From contig NZ_DIVJ01000010.1 of assembly GCF_002428305.1 (NCBI RefSeq), forward strand, positions 62,001-126,000: DNA of 64,000 nucleotides, in the 5' to 3' direction. This document shows, one piece after another, positions 35,390 to 44,184 of the stretch. The first letter of the stretch is position 1; the number at the start of each line of letters is the position of its first letter. The translations under genes and the position numbers were made by a program. A model generated the notes under the pieces. It ran no database searches. It saw only the letters and a list, made by a program, of their open reading frames with translations, and had not been told where the DNA came from. This stretch comes from Flavobacterium sp. UBA6135. GTDB lineage: Bacteria > Bacteroidota > Bacteroidia > Flavobacteriales > Flavobacteriaceae.

Positions 35390-36988
35390 TTATTTAGACA
35401 TTTTATCTGCCATTAACAAAGCATTGTAAGCATTTACAATTTTTCCGGAAACAGATAATTCAGTAAACGAAGCTTTGTTAGAAGCTTCGCCACCAACAAT
35501 GACAGTTCGGTCAATGGCAACACCGCTTTCTTTCAAAATTTGTTTTACTTGCGGAGCGGTTAAACTTGGATAATAGGAACGAATCAAAGCAGCAACTCCT
35601 GCAACATTTGGAGATGCCATAGAAGTCCCTTGTTGGTGTTCGTATTTGTTGTCAGGAACAGTGGCATAAATTTTTACACCAGGTGCAAAAACATCTACAT
35701 CTTTTTTTCCATAATTTGAAAAATCAGCAACCATTTTTGTTCCATAATCATGATTTAAGGCACCAATTTTTATAAAATTGTTTGCAATTTCATTTTCACC
35801 AACTCTATCGTTTGGATAGCTTTCTACTACGTTCAAATCCTCGCCATCATTTCCTGCGGCATGAACGAATAATACATCTTTGCTTGCAGCGTATTGAATG
35901 GCTTCATAAACCCATTCTTTTTGAGGAGAGAAACCTTTTCCAAAACTTCCGTTGATAATTTTTGCACCGTTATCTGCCGCATAGCGAATAGCAAGTGCGA
36001 TATCTTTATCATATTCATCTCCGTTTGGAACAGCACGAATCGCCATAATTTCCACGTTAGTAGCCACACCATCACCTCCTAGATTGTTCCCTCTCACTTG
36101 TGCAATAATTCCGGCAACGTGGGTTCCGTGTAAAGCGTGTTTTTTATCCGGGCCCCAAACTTGGTTATTTCCGTAAAATTTAGTGGAGAAATCTTCGGCA
36201 TTGTCGCCTAGAAGTTTTCTTCCGTCATATTCTAAATTTAAATGGTAATTTAATTGGTCATAAACATAGTCTTTAAATTCTTCAATTCCTTTTTTAAATT
36301 CTTCAGCAGGGGTTCTGGTTAAGACTTGAACCATAACCATTTTGTAATTTCCAAGTGTAGGGTTTGAAGTTAAAATAGATTTTACATCTTCCAGTGTATA
36401 ATCTTCTTTTTTTAAGTGTTCTGAAATGGCTTTGTCAGCAGCTAAAATAAAATCAAGTTGCTGCTTATTAGCCATCGCTTCTTGCTTTTTTTCTTCAAAT
36501 TTCTTTTCAGCTTTCTTAAAAGTATCAGAACCGTCATCACCTTTTTTAAGAATTCGAGTCATTTCTAAATTTTCATTAACAACATCACCCAAAAAATTCC
36601 AACCATGAATGTCGTCAACATAGCCATTATTGTCATCATCAATTCCGTTACCGGGAATTTCTTTGGCGTTGGTCCAAACTCGACCTTTTAAATCTTCGTG
36701 TTCAATATCAGTACCGCTGTCAATGACGGCAACAATTACTTTTTGACCTTTTTTGTTTTTTAATAATTCTTCATAAGCACGGTCAACACTCATGCCGGGA
36801 ATCGTGTCTTTGATTAAATCCAAATGACTCCAACGCAACAATTCCGCATCAGAAATTTTACCATTCTTTAAAGGAACCGTTTCAGAAGTTAATGGTTTTA
36901 GATTTACAAAAGATGATTTTGAAGCACTACATCCGGCTAAAAACAAAAAAGCCACACCTAGTGAAATAGTTAATTTTATAGAATTCAT
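35390..36988 (-). CDS. Subtilisin-like (S8) serine protease lipoprotein
   Basis: Surface or periplasmic serine protease. Lipobox Cys20 (FLAGC) marks a lipoprotein. The catalytic triad is visible as Asp90 (AVIDSGTD), His287 (HGTHVAG) and Ser456 (GTSMASP). A roughly 150-residue insertion between Asp and His (about 125-270) is long and helical, as in flavobacterial S8 family members. Length is 532 aa. No C-terminal sorting domain is visible, which is consistent with lipid anchoring. It lies between the MBL hydrolase (57 nt upstream) and the M1 peptidase (17 nt downstream), all on the minus strand. Confidence 0.92.
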   Translation of the reverse strand: MNSIKLTISLGVAFLFLAGCSASKSSFVNLKPLTSETVPLKNGKISDAELLRWSHLDLIKDTIPGMSVDRAYEELLKNKKGQKVIVAVIDSGTDIEHEDLKGRVWTNAKEIPGNGIDDDNNGYVDDIHGWNFLGDVVNENLEMTRILKKGDDGSDTFKKAEKKFEEKKQEAMANKQQLDFILAADKAISEHLKKEDYTLEDVKSILTSNPTLGNYKMVMVQVLTRTPAEEFKKGIEEFKDYVYDQLNYHLNLEYDGRKLLGDNAEDFSTKFYGNNQVWGPDKKHALHGTHVAGIIAQVRGNNLGGDGVATNVEIMAIRAVPNGDEYDKDIALAIRYAADNGAKIINGSFGKGFSPQKEWVYEAIQYAASKDVLFVHAAGNDGEDLNVVESYPNDRVGENEIANNFIKIGALNHDYGTKMVADFSNYGKKDVDVFAPGVKIYATVPDNKYEHQQGTSMASPNVAGVAALIRSYYPSLTAPQVKQILKESGVAIDRTVIVGGEASNKASFTELSVSGKIVNAYNALLMADKMSK

Positions 36989-37046
36989 AGAAATATATTT
37001 TGAGGTAAAAATAATCGTTTTTTAAAATTTTTGTTTAGCATTAACA

Positions 37047-37907
37047 CTACCTTAAGACATCTTCACAACGGAAAACTTCTTTCAAACGAACACCTTTTTC
37101 AGTTTTTTCAACCGTGATAATTTCGTTGTGAGCATCGTGTTCTAAAAATAAATAGTAGTTGTTTTCGGCAGCGGAATTCATGAATTTCGCTTTTTCATCT
37201 AAGGTTAAAAGCGGTCTGGTGTCATAACCCATCACATACGGAATTGGGATATGTCCGGCTGTAGCCAATAAATCCGCACAAAAAATAATGGTTTTATCCT
37301 GGTATTGGATGTGTGGAAGCATTTGTTTTTCTGTATGACCATCCGCATAAAAAATGCCAAAATTCAGTTCTTCCGAAAAGCCGAAATCAGCATTTGGTCT
37401 TTTAATAAAATTCAACTGACCACTTTCCTGCATCGGAATGATATTTTCATGTAAAAATGAAGCTTTTTCTCGCGAATTAGGTTTGGTAGCCCATTCCCAA
37501 TGATTTTCATTTGTCCAAAATTTAGCATTTTTGAAAGCCACTTCATAACCGGTTTTATCCTTATTCCAATTTACGCTTCCACCGCAATGATCAAAATGAA
37601 GGTGCGTCATAAAAACATCCGTTACATCATCCCGATGAAAACCATATTTTGCAAATGATTTATCTAAAGAATGTTCGCCCCAAAGCGAATAATAACCAAA
37701 AAATTTATCCGATTGTTTGTTGCCCATTCCAGTGTCAATTAAAGTCAGTCGATTTCCTTCTTCAATCAATAAACAACGTGCAGCAATGTCGATGAGGTTG
37801 TTTTCATCTGCCGGATTTGTTCGGTTCCAAATGGTTTTGGGTACTACGCCAAACATGGCTCCGCCGTCGAGTTTAAAGTTTCCGGCTTCAATAGGGTATA
37901 GTTTCAT
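37047..37907 (-). CDS. MBL-fold metallo-hydrolase
   Basis: Metallo-beta-lactamase-fold hydrolase of unknown substrate; lactonase-like relatives are possible. The dinuclear metal motif THLHFDHCGG (HxHxDH) lies near residues 100-109, and further ligands are FYADGHTEKQ and FCADLL. A longer frame reaches 37937, but the ATG at 37907 (MKLYPIEAGNFKLDGGAMFG, 286 aa) matches how this family begins and is preferred. It is first in a minus run with the S8 and M1 peptidases and is divergent from sufA. Confidence 0.88.
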   Translation of the reverse strand: MKLYPIEAGNFKLDGGAMFGVVPKTIWNRTNPADENNLIDIAARCLLIEEGNRLTLIDTGMGNKQSDKFFGYYSLWGEHSLDKSFAKYGFHRDDVTDVFMTHLHFDHCGGSVNWNKDKTGYEVAFKNAKFWTNENHWEWATKPNSREKASFLHENIIPMQESGQLNFIKRPNADFGFSEELNFGIFYADGHTEKQMLPHIQYQDKTIIFCADLLATAGHIPIPYVMGYDTRPLLTLDEKAKFMNSAAENNYYLFLEHDAHNEIITVEKTEKGVRLKEVFRCEDVLR

Positions 37908-38039
37908 TTTTGTATTTGATAATTTAATGTTTCGCAAATTACTAAAAACTTACCTTTTTAAGTCGGAATTATAACTATTTTCTATCCATCCATTCGTTAT
38001 AAAAATGTTAGAAATTGTTTTACTTTTCTTGATTTGGTG

Positions 38040-38047
38040 TATATTTG
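38040..38047 (+). promoter_or_regulatory. -7 box for the sufABCD operon
   Basis: TATATTTG matches TAnnTTTG, 30 nt before the sufA start. A TTG at 38015-38017 lies 22 nt upstream and could be the -33 element. Confidence 0.55.
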
Positions 38048-38077
38048 CCCTTTATTTAGACAAAATCAAAATAGCAA

Positions 38078-38407
38078 ATGATAAAAGTTTCAGATATAGC
38101 TAAAAAGAAAATCATCGATTTGATGCAAGATGATGGTTTTGATGCTACCCGAGATTACGTTCGAGTAGGCGTAAAAAGCGGCGGTTGTTCCGGTTTGTCT
38201 TATGATTTAAAATTTGACAAAGAAATCGGAGAAAATGATAAAGTGTTCGAAGATAATAATATACGGGTAGCAGTTGAAAAGAAAAGTTTTCTCTATTTAG
38301 CCGGAACAATTTTAGAATTTTCAGGAGGTCTTAACGGAAAAGGATTTGTTTTCAACAACCCAAATGCAAATAGAACGTGTGGTTGTGGTGAAAGTTTTTC
38401 ACTTTAA
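38078..38407 (+). CDS. sufA: A-type Fe-S carrier protein (SufA/IscA/HesB family)
   Basis: Iron-sulfur cluster carrier of 109 aa. The three conserved cysteines are present: Cys37 (SGGCSG) and Cys101 and Cys103 in the C-terminal CGCGESF motif. It heads the suf run, 61 nt before sufB, which supports the SufA name over IscA. A palindromic hairpin fills the sufA-sufB gap and may attenuate or stabilise the downstream message. Confidence 0.92.
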   Translation: MIKVSDIAKKKIIDLMQDDGFDATRDYVRVGVKSGGCSGLSYDLKFDKEIGENDKVFEDNNIRVAVEKKSFLYLAGTILEFSGGLNGKGFVFNNPNANRTCGCGESFSL

Positions 38408-38423
38408 AAATTAAATTATTTTC

Positions 38424-38456
38424 AACCCTGACAGAGTTGAAAACTCTGTCAGGGTT
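38424..38456. repeat. 15-bp palindrome between sufA and sufB
   Basis: AACCCTGACAGAGTT (38424-38438) and its exact complement (38442-38456) are separated by GAA. The stem is not followed by a T-run, so it is not a classical terminator. It resembles short palindromic elements (CCCTGACAG...CTGTCAGGG) that I recall as dispersed in Bacteroidota genomes. Confidence 0.8.
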
Positions 38457-38468
38457 AATATAAAAAAA

Positions 38469-39917
38469 ATGGCAAAATATACCGAAGACGACTTAAAAGT
38501 CGAATTAGAAACTAAAGAATACGAATACGGATTTTATACCGAATTAGACTCGGAAACATTTCCTATAGGTTTAAACGAAGACATTGTCCGTGCGATTTCT
38601 ATGAAAAAAGATGAACCGCAATGGATGACCGATTGGCGTTTGGAAGCTTTTCGTGCGTGGCAGGAAATGATCGAACCGGATTGGGCAAATGTTCATTATG
38701 AAAAACCGGATTTTCAAGCGATTTCCTATTATTCTGCTCCAAAAAAAGCCGATCCCAATAAAACGTTAGATGATGTTGATCCGGAATTGTTAGCGATGTA
38801 TAAAAAGCTGGGAATTTCGATTGATGAACAAAAGAAAATGAACAATGTGGCGATGGATATTGTAGTGGATTCGGTTTCAGTAGCAACAACTTTCAAAAAG
38901 ACTTTGGCTGAAAAAGGAATCATTTTCATGAGTATTTCTGAAGCTATCAAAGAACATCCTGACTTAGTTCAGAAATATTTAGGGACGGTTGTTCCGCAAC
39001 GAGATAATTTTTATGCAGCTTTGAATTCCGCTGTTTTTTCGGATGGAAGTTTTTGTTACATTCCTAAAGGAGTTAAATGTCCGATGGAATTATCAACATA
39101 TTTCCGAATCAATCAAGCCGGAACAGGTCAGTTTGAACGAACGTTATTAATTGCTGATGAAGGCAGTTATGTTTCCTATTTAGAAGGTTGTACCGCTCCA
39201 AGTCGTGACGAAAATCAATTGCACGCCGCTGTGGTAGAATTAATTGCGATGGATGATGCTGAAATAAAATATTCAACCGTTCAAAACTGGTATCCCGGAA
39301 ATAAAGAAGGAAAAGGTGGTGTTTTTAATTTTGTTACTAAAAGAGGTTTGTGTGAGAAAAACGCAAAAATTTCTTGGACACAAGTGGAAACCGGTTCGGC
39401 CATTACATGGAAATATCCATCAGTAATTTTAAAAGGAAATAACTCAATTGGCGAATTTTATTCAATAGCCGTAACCAATAATCACCAACAAGCCGACACC
39501 GGAACGAAGATGATTCACTTGGGAAAAAACACTAAATCAACCATCATTTCCAAAGGAATTTCTGCTGGAAAATCACAAAACAGTTATCGCGGTTTGGTTC
39601 GAATTAGTGCCAATGCAGATAACGCCAGAAACTTTTCGCAATGTGATTCGCTTTTGATGGGAAATAATTGTGGAGCACACACTTTTCCGTATATCGAAAG
39701 TAAAAATACATCTGCCAAAATCGAACACGAAGCAACGACTTCCAAAATTGGAGAGGACCAAGTTTTTTATTGCAACCAACGTGGCATTCCAACTGAAAAA
39801 GCGATTGCTTTAATTGTGAATGGTTTCAGCAAAGAAGTATTGAATAAATTGCCGATGGAATTTGCAGTAGAAGCTCAGAAATTGTTGGAGATTTCACTAG
39901 AAGGCTCTGTTGGATAA
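38469..39917 (+). CDS. sufB: Fe-S cluster scaffold protein SufB
   Basis: Cytoplasmic scaffold component of the SufBCD complex on which Fe-S clusters are built. Length (482 aa) and sequence are typical: VVPQRDNFYAALNSAVFSDGSFCYIPKGVKCP (about residues 174-205), the beta-helix core, and the C-terminal NCGAHTFPYIESKN and CNQRGIPTEKA motifs. It is followed by sufC (47 nt) and sufD. Confidence 0.97.
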   Translation: MAKYTEDDLKVELETKEYEYGFYTELDSETFPIGLNEDIVRAISMKKDEPQWMTDWRLEAFRAWQEMIEPDWANVHYEKPDFQAISYYSAPKKADPNKTLDDVDPELLAMYKKLGISIDEQKKMNNVAMDIVVDSVSVATTFKKTLAEKGIIFMSISEAIKEHPDLVQKYLGTVVPQRDNFYAALNSAVFSDGSFCYIPKGVKCPMELSTYFRINQAGTGQFERTLLIADEGSYVSYLEGCTAPSRDENQLHAAVVELIAMDDAEIKYSTVQNWYPGNKEGKGGVFNFVTKRGLCEKNAKISWTQVETGSAITWKYPSVILKGNNSIGEFYSIAVTNNHQQADTGTKMIHLGKNTKSTIISKGISAGKSQNSYRGLVRISANADNARNFSQCDSLLMGNNCGAHTFPYIESKNTSAKIEHEATTSKIGEDQVFYCNQRGIPTEKAIALIVNGFSKEVLNKLPMEFAVEAQKLLEISLEGSVG

Positions 39918-39964
39918 ACAAAACTTAATGAATCTTAATACCTTAATGGTTTAAAAAAATAAAA

Positions 39965-40714
39965 ATGTTAAGCATAAAAAATTTACACGCTTCCATTGAA
40001 GACAAAGAAATATTAAAAGGTATCAACCTTGAAATTAAAGCCGGAGAAGTACATGCCATTATGGGTCCAAACGGATCTGGAAAAAGCACACTTTCTGCTG
40101 TAATTGCCGGAAATGAAAATTACGAAGTAACTGAAGGCTCTGTTGAATTATTAGGCGAAGATTTAGCCGATTTAGCTCCAGAAGAACGTGCTCACAAAGG
40201 CATTTTCTTATCATTTCAATATCCTGTGGAAATTCCTGGTGTTTCGGTAACGAATTTCATGAAAACAGCCATCAACGAACACAGAAAAGCCAACGGAAAA
40301 GAAGATATGCCGGCCAACGAAATGTTGAAACTAATTCGTGAAAAATCAGAATTATTAGAAATTGACCGTAAGTTTTTATCCCGTTCATTAAACGAAGGTT
40401 TTTCGGGTGGAGAAAAAAAACGTAACGAAATTTTTCAAATGGCGATGTTGGAACCCAAATTAGCCATCTTAGATGAAACAGATTCAGGATTAGATATTGA
40501 TGCTTTGCGAATTGTAGCAAATGGCGTGAATAAATTGAAAAGCAGTGAAAATGCTGTTTTAGTAATCACACACTACCAACGTTTATTAGATTATATAGTT
40601 CCTGATTTTGTACACGTTTTGATGGACGGAAAAATCGTAAAATCCGGAGGAAAAGAATTGGCGTTGGAGTTGGAAGAAAGAGGTTACGATTGGATAAAAA
40701 GTGAATTGGTTTAA
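39965..40714 (+). CDS. sufC: Fe-S assembly ATPase SufC
   Basis: Soluble ABC-type ATPase of the SufBCD complex. Walker A is GPNGSGKST (residues 34-42), the ABC signature is FSGGEKKRNE (about 143-152), Walker B is LAILDETDSGLD (about 163-174), and the H-loop is VITHYQRLL. Length is 249 aa. The stop codon is one base from the sufD ATG. Confidence 0.97.
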   Translation: MLSIKNLHASIEDKEILKGINLEIKAGEVHAIMGPNGSGKSTLSAVIAGNENYEVTEGSVELLGEDLADLAPEERAHKGIFLSFQYPVEIPGVSVTNFMKTAINEHRKANGKEDMPANEMLKLIREKSELLEIDRKFLSRSLNEGFSGGEKKRNEIFQMAMLEPKLAILDETDSGLDIDALRIVANGVNKLKSSENAVLVITHYQRLLDYIVPDFVHVLMDGKIVKSGGKELALELEERGYDWIKSELV

Positions 40715-40715
40715 T

Positions 40716-42032
40716 ATGGAACTAAAAGAAAAACTCATATCATCCTTTATGGCTTTCGAAGAAAAAGTTGATGTAACTGCACAGTTGCATGATATCCGAA
40801 CTTCTGCCATCAAAAACTTTGAAAACAAAGGCTTCCCAACCAAAAAAGAAGAAGCTTGGAAATATACATCGTTAAATACTGTATTAAAAAACGACTTTTC
40901 TGTTTTCCCAAAAAGAGAAAACTCGATTGAATTTAAAGACGTAAAGAAATTTTTTCTACACGAAATTGACACGTACAAATTAGTGTTTATCGATGGAAAA
41001 TTCAGTTCGTTTATGTCGTCAACAACGCATGAAGGAATTGATGTTTGCTTACTTTCATCTGTGTTGACAAAGCCAAAATATAAAATGGTTTTGGACACGT
41101 ATTTCAACCAAATCGCCAGTAAAGACGAAAGTTTAACGACTTTAAATACAGCTTTTGCTCAGGAAGGAGCGTTCATCAACATCCCGAAAAGTAAAGTGGC
41201 TGATAAACCAATTGAAATCATTCATTTTTCTACAGGAGTCGAAAGTGCATTAATGGTTCAACCGCGTAATTTGATTATCGTGGGCGAAAATGCTCACGTG
41301 CAAATCATCGAACGCCACCAAAGTTTGAATAGTAATCCGGTGCTGACTAATTCAGTAACCGAAATTTTTGCTCAAAAAAGAGCGATTGTCGATTACTATA
41401 AAATCCAAAACGACGAACAAACAGCTAATTTGATTGACAATACGTATATTTCTCAAAAACAAGAGAGTAGAGTTGCGGTGCATACGTTTTCGTTTGGTGG
41501 AAACATCACCCGAAACAACCTGAATTTCTACCATTTTGGCGAACGAATCGATTCAACTTTAAAAGGAATTACGATTATTGGCGACAAGCAACATGTGGAT
41601 CATTACACGTTAGTGAACCACGCGACACCCAATTGCGAAAGCCATCAAAACTATAAAACTATTTTAGGCGGAAGTTCAACCGGCGTTTTCAACGGAAAGA
41701 TTTTCGTAGAAAAAGAAGCCCAAAAAACCGATGCTTTTCAGCAAAACAACAACATTTTGTTAAGCGACAAAGCCACCATCAACGCCAAACCGCAATTGGA
41801 AATTTTTGCCGATGACGTCAAATGTTCACACGGCTGCACCATTGGTCAGTTAGACGAAAGTGCGATGTTCTATATGCAGCAACGCGGTATTCCACAAAGA
41901 GAAGCCAAAGCGTTATTGCTATATGCGTTTTCTAACGAAGTTATTGAAAGCATCAAAATCCCTGAACTCAAACAACGCATCACGAAGATTATTGCGATGA
42001 AACTGGGTGTGAATTTGGGTTTTGATCTATAG
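40716..42032 (+). CDS. sufD: Fe-S assembly protein SufD
   Basis: SufB paralogue and partner in the SufBCD scaffold. The C-terminal half shows the beta-helix and the motif CSHGCTIGQLDESAMFYMQQRGI. The reading frame can be extended to a GTG at 40701 inside sufC, but the ATG at 40716 lies one base after the sufC stop and gives the usual MELKEKL start, so it is chosen (438 aa). The transcript ends at a strong hairpin about 160 nt downstream. The next suf gene, sufS, lies 4.2 kb away behind opposite-strand genes. Confidence 0.95.
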   Translation: MELKEKLISSFMAFEEKVDVTAQLHDIRTSAIKNFENKGFPTKKEEAWKYTSLNTVLKNDFSVFPKRENSIEFKDVKKFFLHEIDTYKLVFIDGKFSSFMSSTTHEGIDVCLLSSVLTKPKYKMVLDTYFNQIASKDESLTTLNTAFAQEGAFINIPKSKVADKPIEIIHFSTGVESALMVQPRNLIIVGENAHVQIIERHQSLNSNPVLTNSVTEIFAQKRAIVDYYKIQNDEQTANLIDNTYISQKQESRVAVHTFSFGGNITRNNLNFYHFGERIDSTLKGITIIGDKQHVDHYTLVNHATPNCESHQNYKTILGGSSTGVFNGKIFVEKEAQKTDAFQQNNNILLSDKATINAKPQLEIFADDVKCSHGCTIGQLDESAMFYMQQRGIPQREAKALLLYAFSNEVIESIKIPELKQRITKIIAMKLGVNLGFDL

Positions 42033-42047
42033 GATTTACCCTCATTT

Positions 42048-42119
42048 TTGTCATTCCGACGAAGGAGAAATCTCAAACCTTCTCCTCAATCTTGTCATTC
42101 CGACGAAGGAGGAATCTCA
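42048..42119. repeat. Two 28-bp direct repeats
   Basis: TTGTCATTCCGACGAAGGAG followed by RAATCTCA occurs at 42048-42075 and 42092-42119, identical at 27 of 28 positions and 44 bp apart. The second copy contains inverted ends ATTCC...GGAAT. It looks like a small dispersed intergenic repeat of Flavobacteriaceae. Confidence 0.75.
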
Positions 42120-42194
42120 TAAAGTTTTATCTAGTTTATAGAAGCGAATAGTTCGGGCATTTTAGCAAACCATTTTCCCGCTTTTCGTTGCAAT

Positions 42195-42226
42195 AAAAAA
42201 GTTCCGAAAAAACTCGGAACTTTTTT
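42195..42226 (+). terminator. Terminator of the sufABCD operon
   Basis: AAAAAAGTTCCGA (42195-42207) pairs with TCGGAACTTTTTT (42214-42226), a 13-bp stem with a 6-nt A-rich loop. It separates sufD from the convergent cassette and may also act on the minus strand. Confidence 0.85.
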
Positions 42227-42279
42227 ATTTCCACTTCAATCGTGGCTAGAGGATTGACTGTATTGAACTTCAGGAAAAT

Positions 42280-42660
42280 TTATTCTTTTGAATTCCAGTA
42301 AGAAAATGATTGAGGCGGAGTTAAATTATAATCTGCCTTTAAACATTTTGGGTTTTCAAATCTTTTTTTATTCTTAATCTGAATTGCAAAACCATTTTTT
42401 CTGTCAGCAAAATATTCATAAAAGTAATCTTCTGTTATACCTGAGTGTTCTTTAGTTTTATCCCAAAGAGTTTCTAAGTCAAAATTGAAAATTTCTCCAA
42501 TTTCAAATTCTCCAATTACTTTTTGCACAGGTGAAGAAGCATAAACTAAAACCGAAGTAACATTTTGGTTTTTGAAAATAGCTTTTCTGAATTCAAATTT
42601 TTTTGTCCCATCAAAAATCTTATTTGCAAATTGGGGCTTTATTGATAGTACTACTTTCAT
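42280..42660 (-). CDS. ASCH-domain (PUA-like) protein
   Basis: Small protein of 126 aa with an ASCH/PUA-like fold pattern. The start VLSIKPQFANKIFDGTKKFEFRK (residues 4-26) and VYASSPVQKVIGEFEIGEIF (about 39-58) are the hallmark of this RNA-binding-like family, and it ends with TPPQSFSYW. ASCH proteins are thought to bind RNA or modified nucleotides, and some act as nucleases or deaminases. It begins 3 nt after the PIN-fusion gene, as the third gene of a tight cassette. Its function here is unknown. Confidence 0.8.
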   Translation of the reverse strand: MKVVLSIKPQFANKIFDGTKKFEFRKAIFKNQNVTSVLVYASSPVQKVIGEFEIGEIFNFDLETLWDKTKEHSGITEDYFYEYFADRKNGFAIQIKNKKRFENPKCLKADYNLTPPQSFSYWNSKE

Positions 42661-42663
42661 ATT

Positions 42664-44184
42664 TTATAATTTATAGGCAAATTTAATCAAAACATTAAAC
42701 TGTTCATTCGTTATTTTAATAAATCCTCTCGGCATATTTAATATATCTGGAATTATACCCAATCTATTTAAATCATCAAGAGTTGGTTTTGGTGTTGGTA
42801 ACGAATGAGCATATAAAAAATTTACAACAAATGGTCTGTTCTTTGGGTTTTTGTCCCACCAATTTGTTTTTAAATCTTCTTTTGAAATCATAGTTCTTCT
42901 TTTACAAGCATTAAAAAAATCTTCAAAGGAGCTAAAGTTATTTTGTACATTTTCTACAATACAAATTGTTGTAACAGTACTGGAATATTTTTTTGGAGAT
43001 GTTTCACCCATTCGATAAATTATCAAAAGATCCCCGGATTTTAAATTTCTATCTTGAGAATGCGATATATATACTTTACCAATTCTATTTCTATGCGGCT
43101 CATTTTCAGTATATTTCTGAATATCTTCTCTAGTATTTATACTATCTGGAAAAAGCTCGGTATGATATTGAGCCTCAATTTTAATAATATATTTATCCGT
43201 TTTTCTTGATAAAAAAGGAAATGTAAGTTTTGGATTCTCTAAATTAACGGCGGTTTCTCTACTAAAAGGTCTAATATAAACTTTTTCTTCTCCGTTTTTT
43301 GTTGTTTTTAATCCATAATAAATAAATCCCCATTCTTCTAACATTTCTACTAACTGCTCTTGTTCAGGTCTTTTCGTAAAAAGTGTAACATATATTTCTT
43401 TGACTTTAAATTGGATCGCATTATCAAAAATTGTTTTTAAAAACCTTTCTCCAATTTTATATCCATTTCCAGTGACCTTTAAAGTTCCTATTTTCAATCT
43501 TTTTTTTGGTTGAAAAACAGGATTTATATTAGAGTAGTTTTCATTTTCGTTTTCAATTTTGACAAAAAGAAAAGCTGTCAAATTTCCATCGCTATAACAC
43601 ACATAACAGGGCTCTTCGGATTTACCGTTAAACCAATTGTCGAATTCTTCATAGTCTGATCTGAAACTATCAAAAAACTCGTCTTTAATATTTACTTCAG
43701 CAAAATCAACTTTTTTAACTGCAAGAACTTTGTAATTAACTAAATCAGGGTTTTCCGAAATTACTTTTTCTAAAAAACTTTGAATTTTAAAAACCCGATC
43801 ACCTATTCCAAGTAAATTCGCTTTAGTGTGAATTTTTTTATCTTCAGAGATTAAAATATCAACTCTACCTTCATAAACTTCGTTTAGTATCTGTGAATCA
43901 ATAATATCGTTATCATTTCCATCTACTTGAGATATAACTTCTAACATTTTTTCGCTAAAAGGAGCTTGATGCTTTAGTAAATTATAACTTTCAATTTTAA
44001 TGCTCATTGTGTCGAGAGCATTTTTATCTTTATACTTTTCTAATTCTTTAACAGTTAATGGATGAATATATTTGGAGTATTTAAGGTTATCAATCCATTT
44101 GAAAAGTTGACCAATTTCAGGCTTATAAATTTTATTCGCTTCTCGGTGAATAATAATGTTGGTGTCGAGTAAAATTTTCATCAT
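42664..44184 (-). CDS. PIN nuclease-like / GNAT-like / PUA-like fusion protein
   Basis: Multidomain protein of 506 aa. Residues 1-145 form a PIN-like nuclease domain with the acidic quartet visible at Asp7 (LLDTNIIIH), Glu47 (TVKELEKYK), Asp96 (NDNDIIDSQ) and Asp115 (LISEDKKI). Residues about 165-310 resemble a GNAT fold, with the acetyl-CoA loop-like GNGYKIGERFL (239-249) and MLEEWGFIYYG (281-291). Residues about 365-420 resemble an EVE/PUA-like module (GKVYISHSQDRNLKSGDLLI). PIN domains are typically RNases in toxin-antitoxin systems. The first ATG overlaps the kinase stop by one base. The combined function is unknown; domain calls for the middle and C-terminus are moderately sure. Confidence 0.7.
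   Translation of the reverse strand: MMKILLDTNIIIHREANKIYKPEIGQLFKWIDNLKYSKYIHPLTVKELEKYKDKNALDTMSIKIESYNLLKHQAPFSEKMLEVISQVDGNDNDIIDSQILNEVYEGRVDILISEDKKIHTKANLLGIGDRVFKIQSFLEKVISENPDLVNYKVLAVKKVDFAEVNIKDEFFDSFRSDYEEFDNWFNGKSEEPCYVCYSDGNLTAFLFVKIENENENYSNINPVFQPKKRLKIGTLKVTGNGYKIGERFLKTIFDNAIQFKVKEIYVTLFTKRPEQEQLVEMLEEWGFIYYGLKTTKNGEEKVYIRPFSRETAVNLENPKLTFPFLSRKTDKYIIKIEAQYHTELFPDSINTREDIQKYTENEPHRNRIGKVYISHSQDRNLKSGDLLIIYRMGETSPKKYSSTVTTICIVENVQNNFSSFEDFFNACKRRTMISKEDLKTNWWDKNPKNRPFVVNFLYAHSLPTPKPTLDDLNRLGIIPDILNMPRGFIKITNEQFNVLIKFAYKL

Noticed and set aside
40701..40715. GTG start for sufD inside sufC
   Set aside because: The ATG one base after the sufC stop gives the normal N-terminus.
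42121..42194. Possible gene remnant between sufD and its terminator
   Set aside because: No reading frame of useful length or recognisable protein similarity; treated as spacer.
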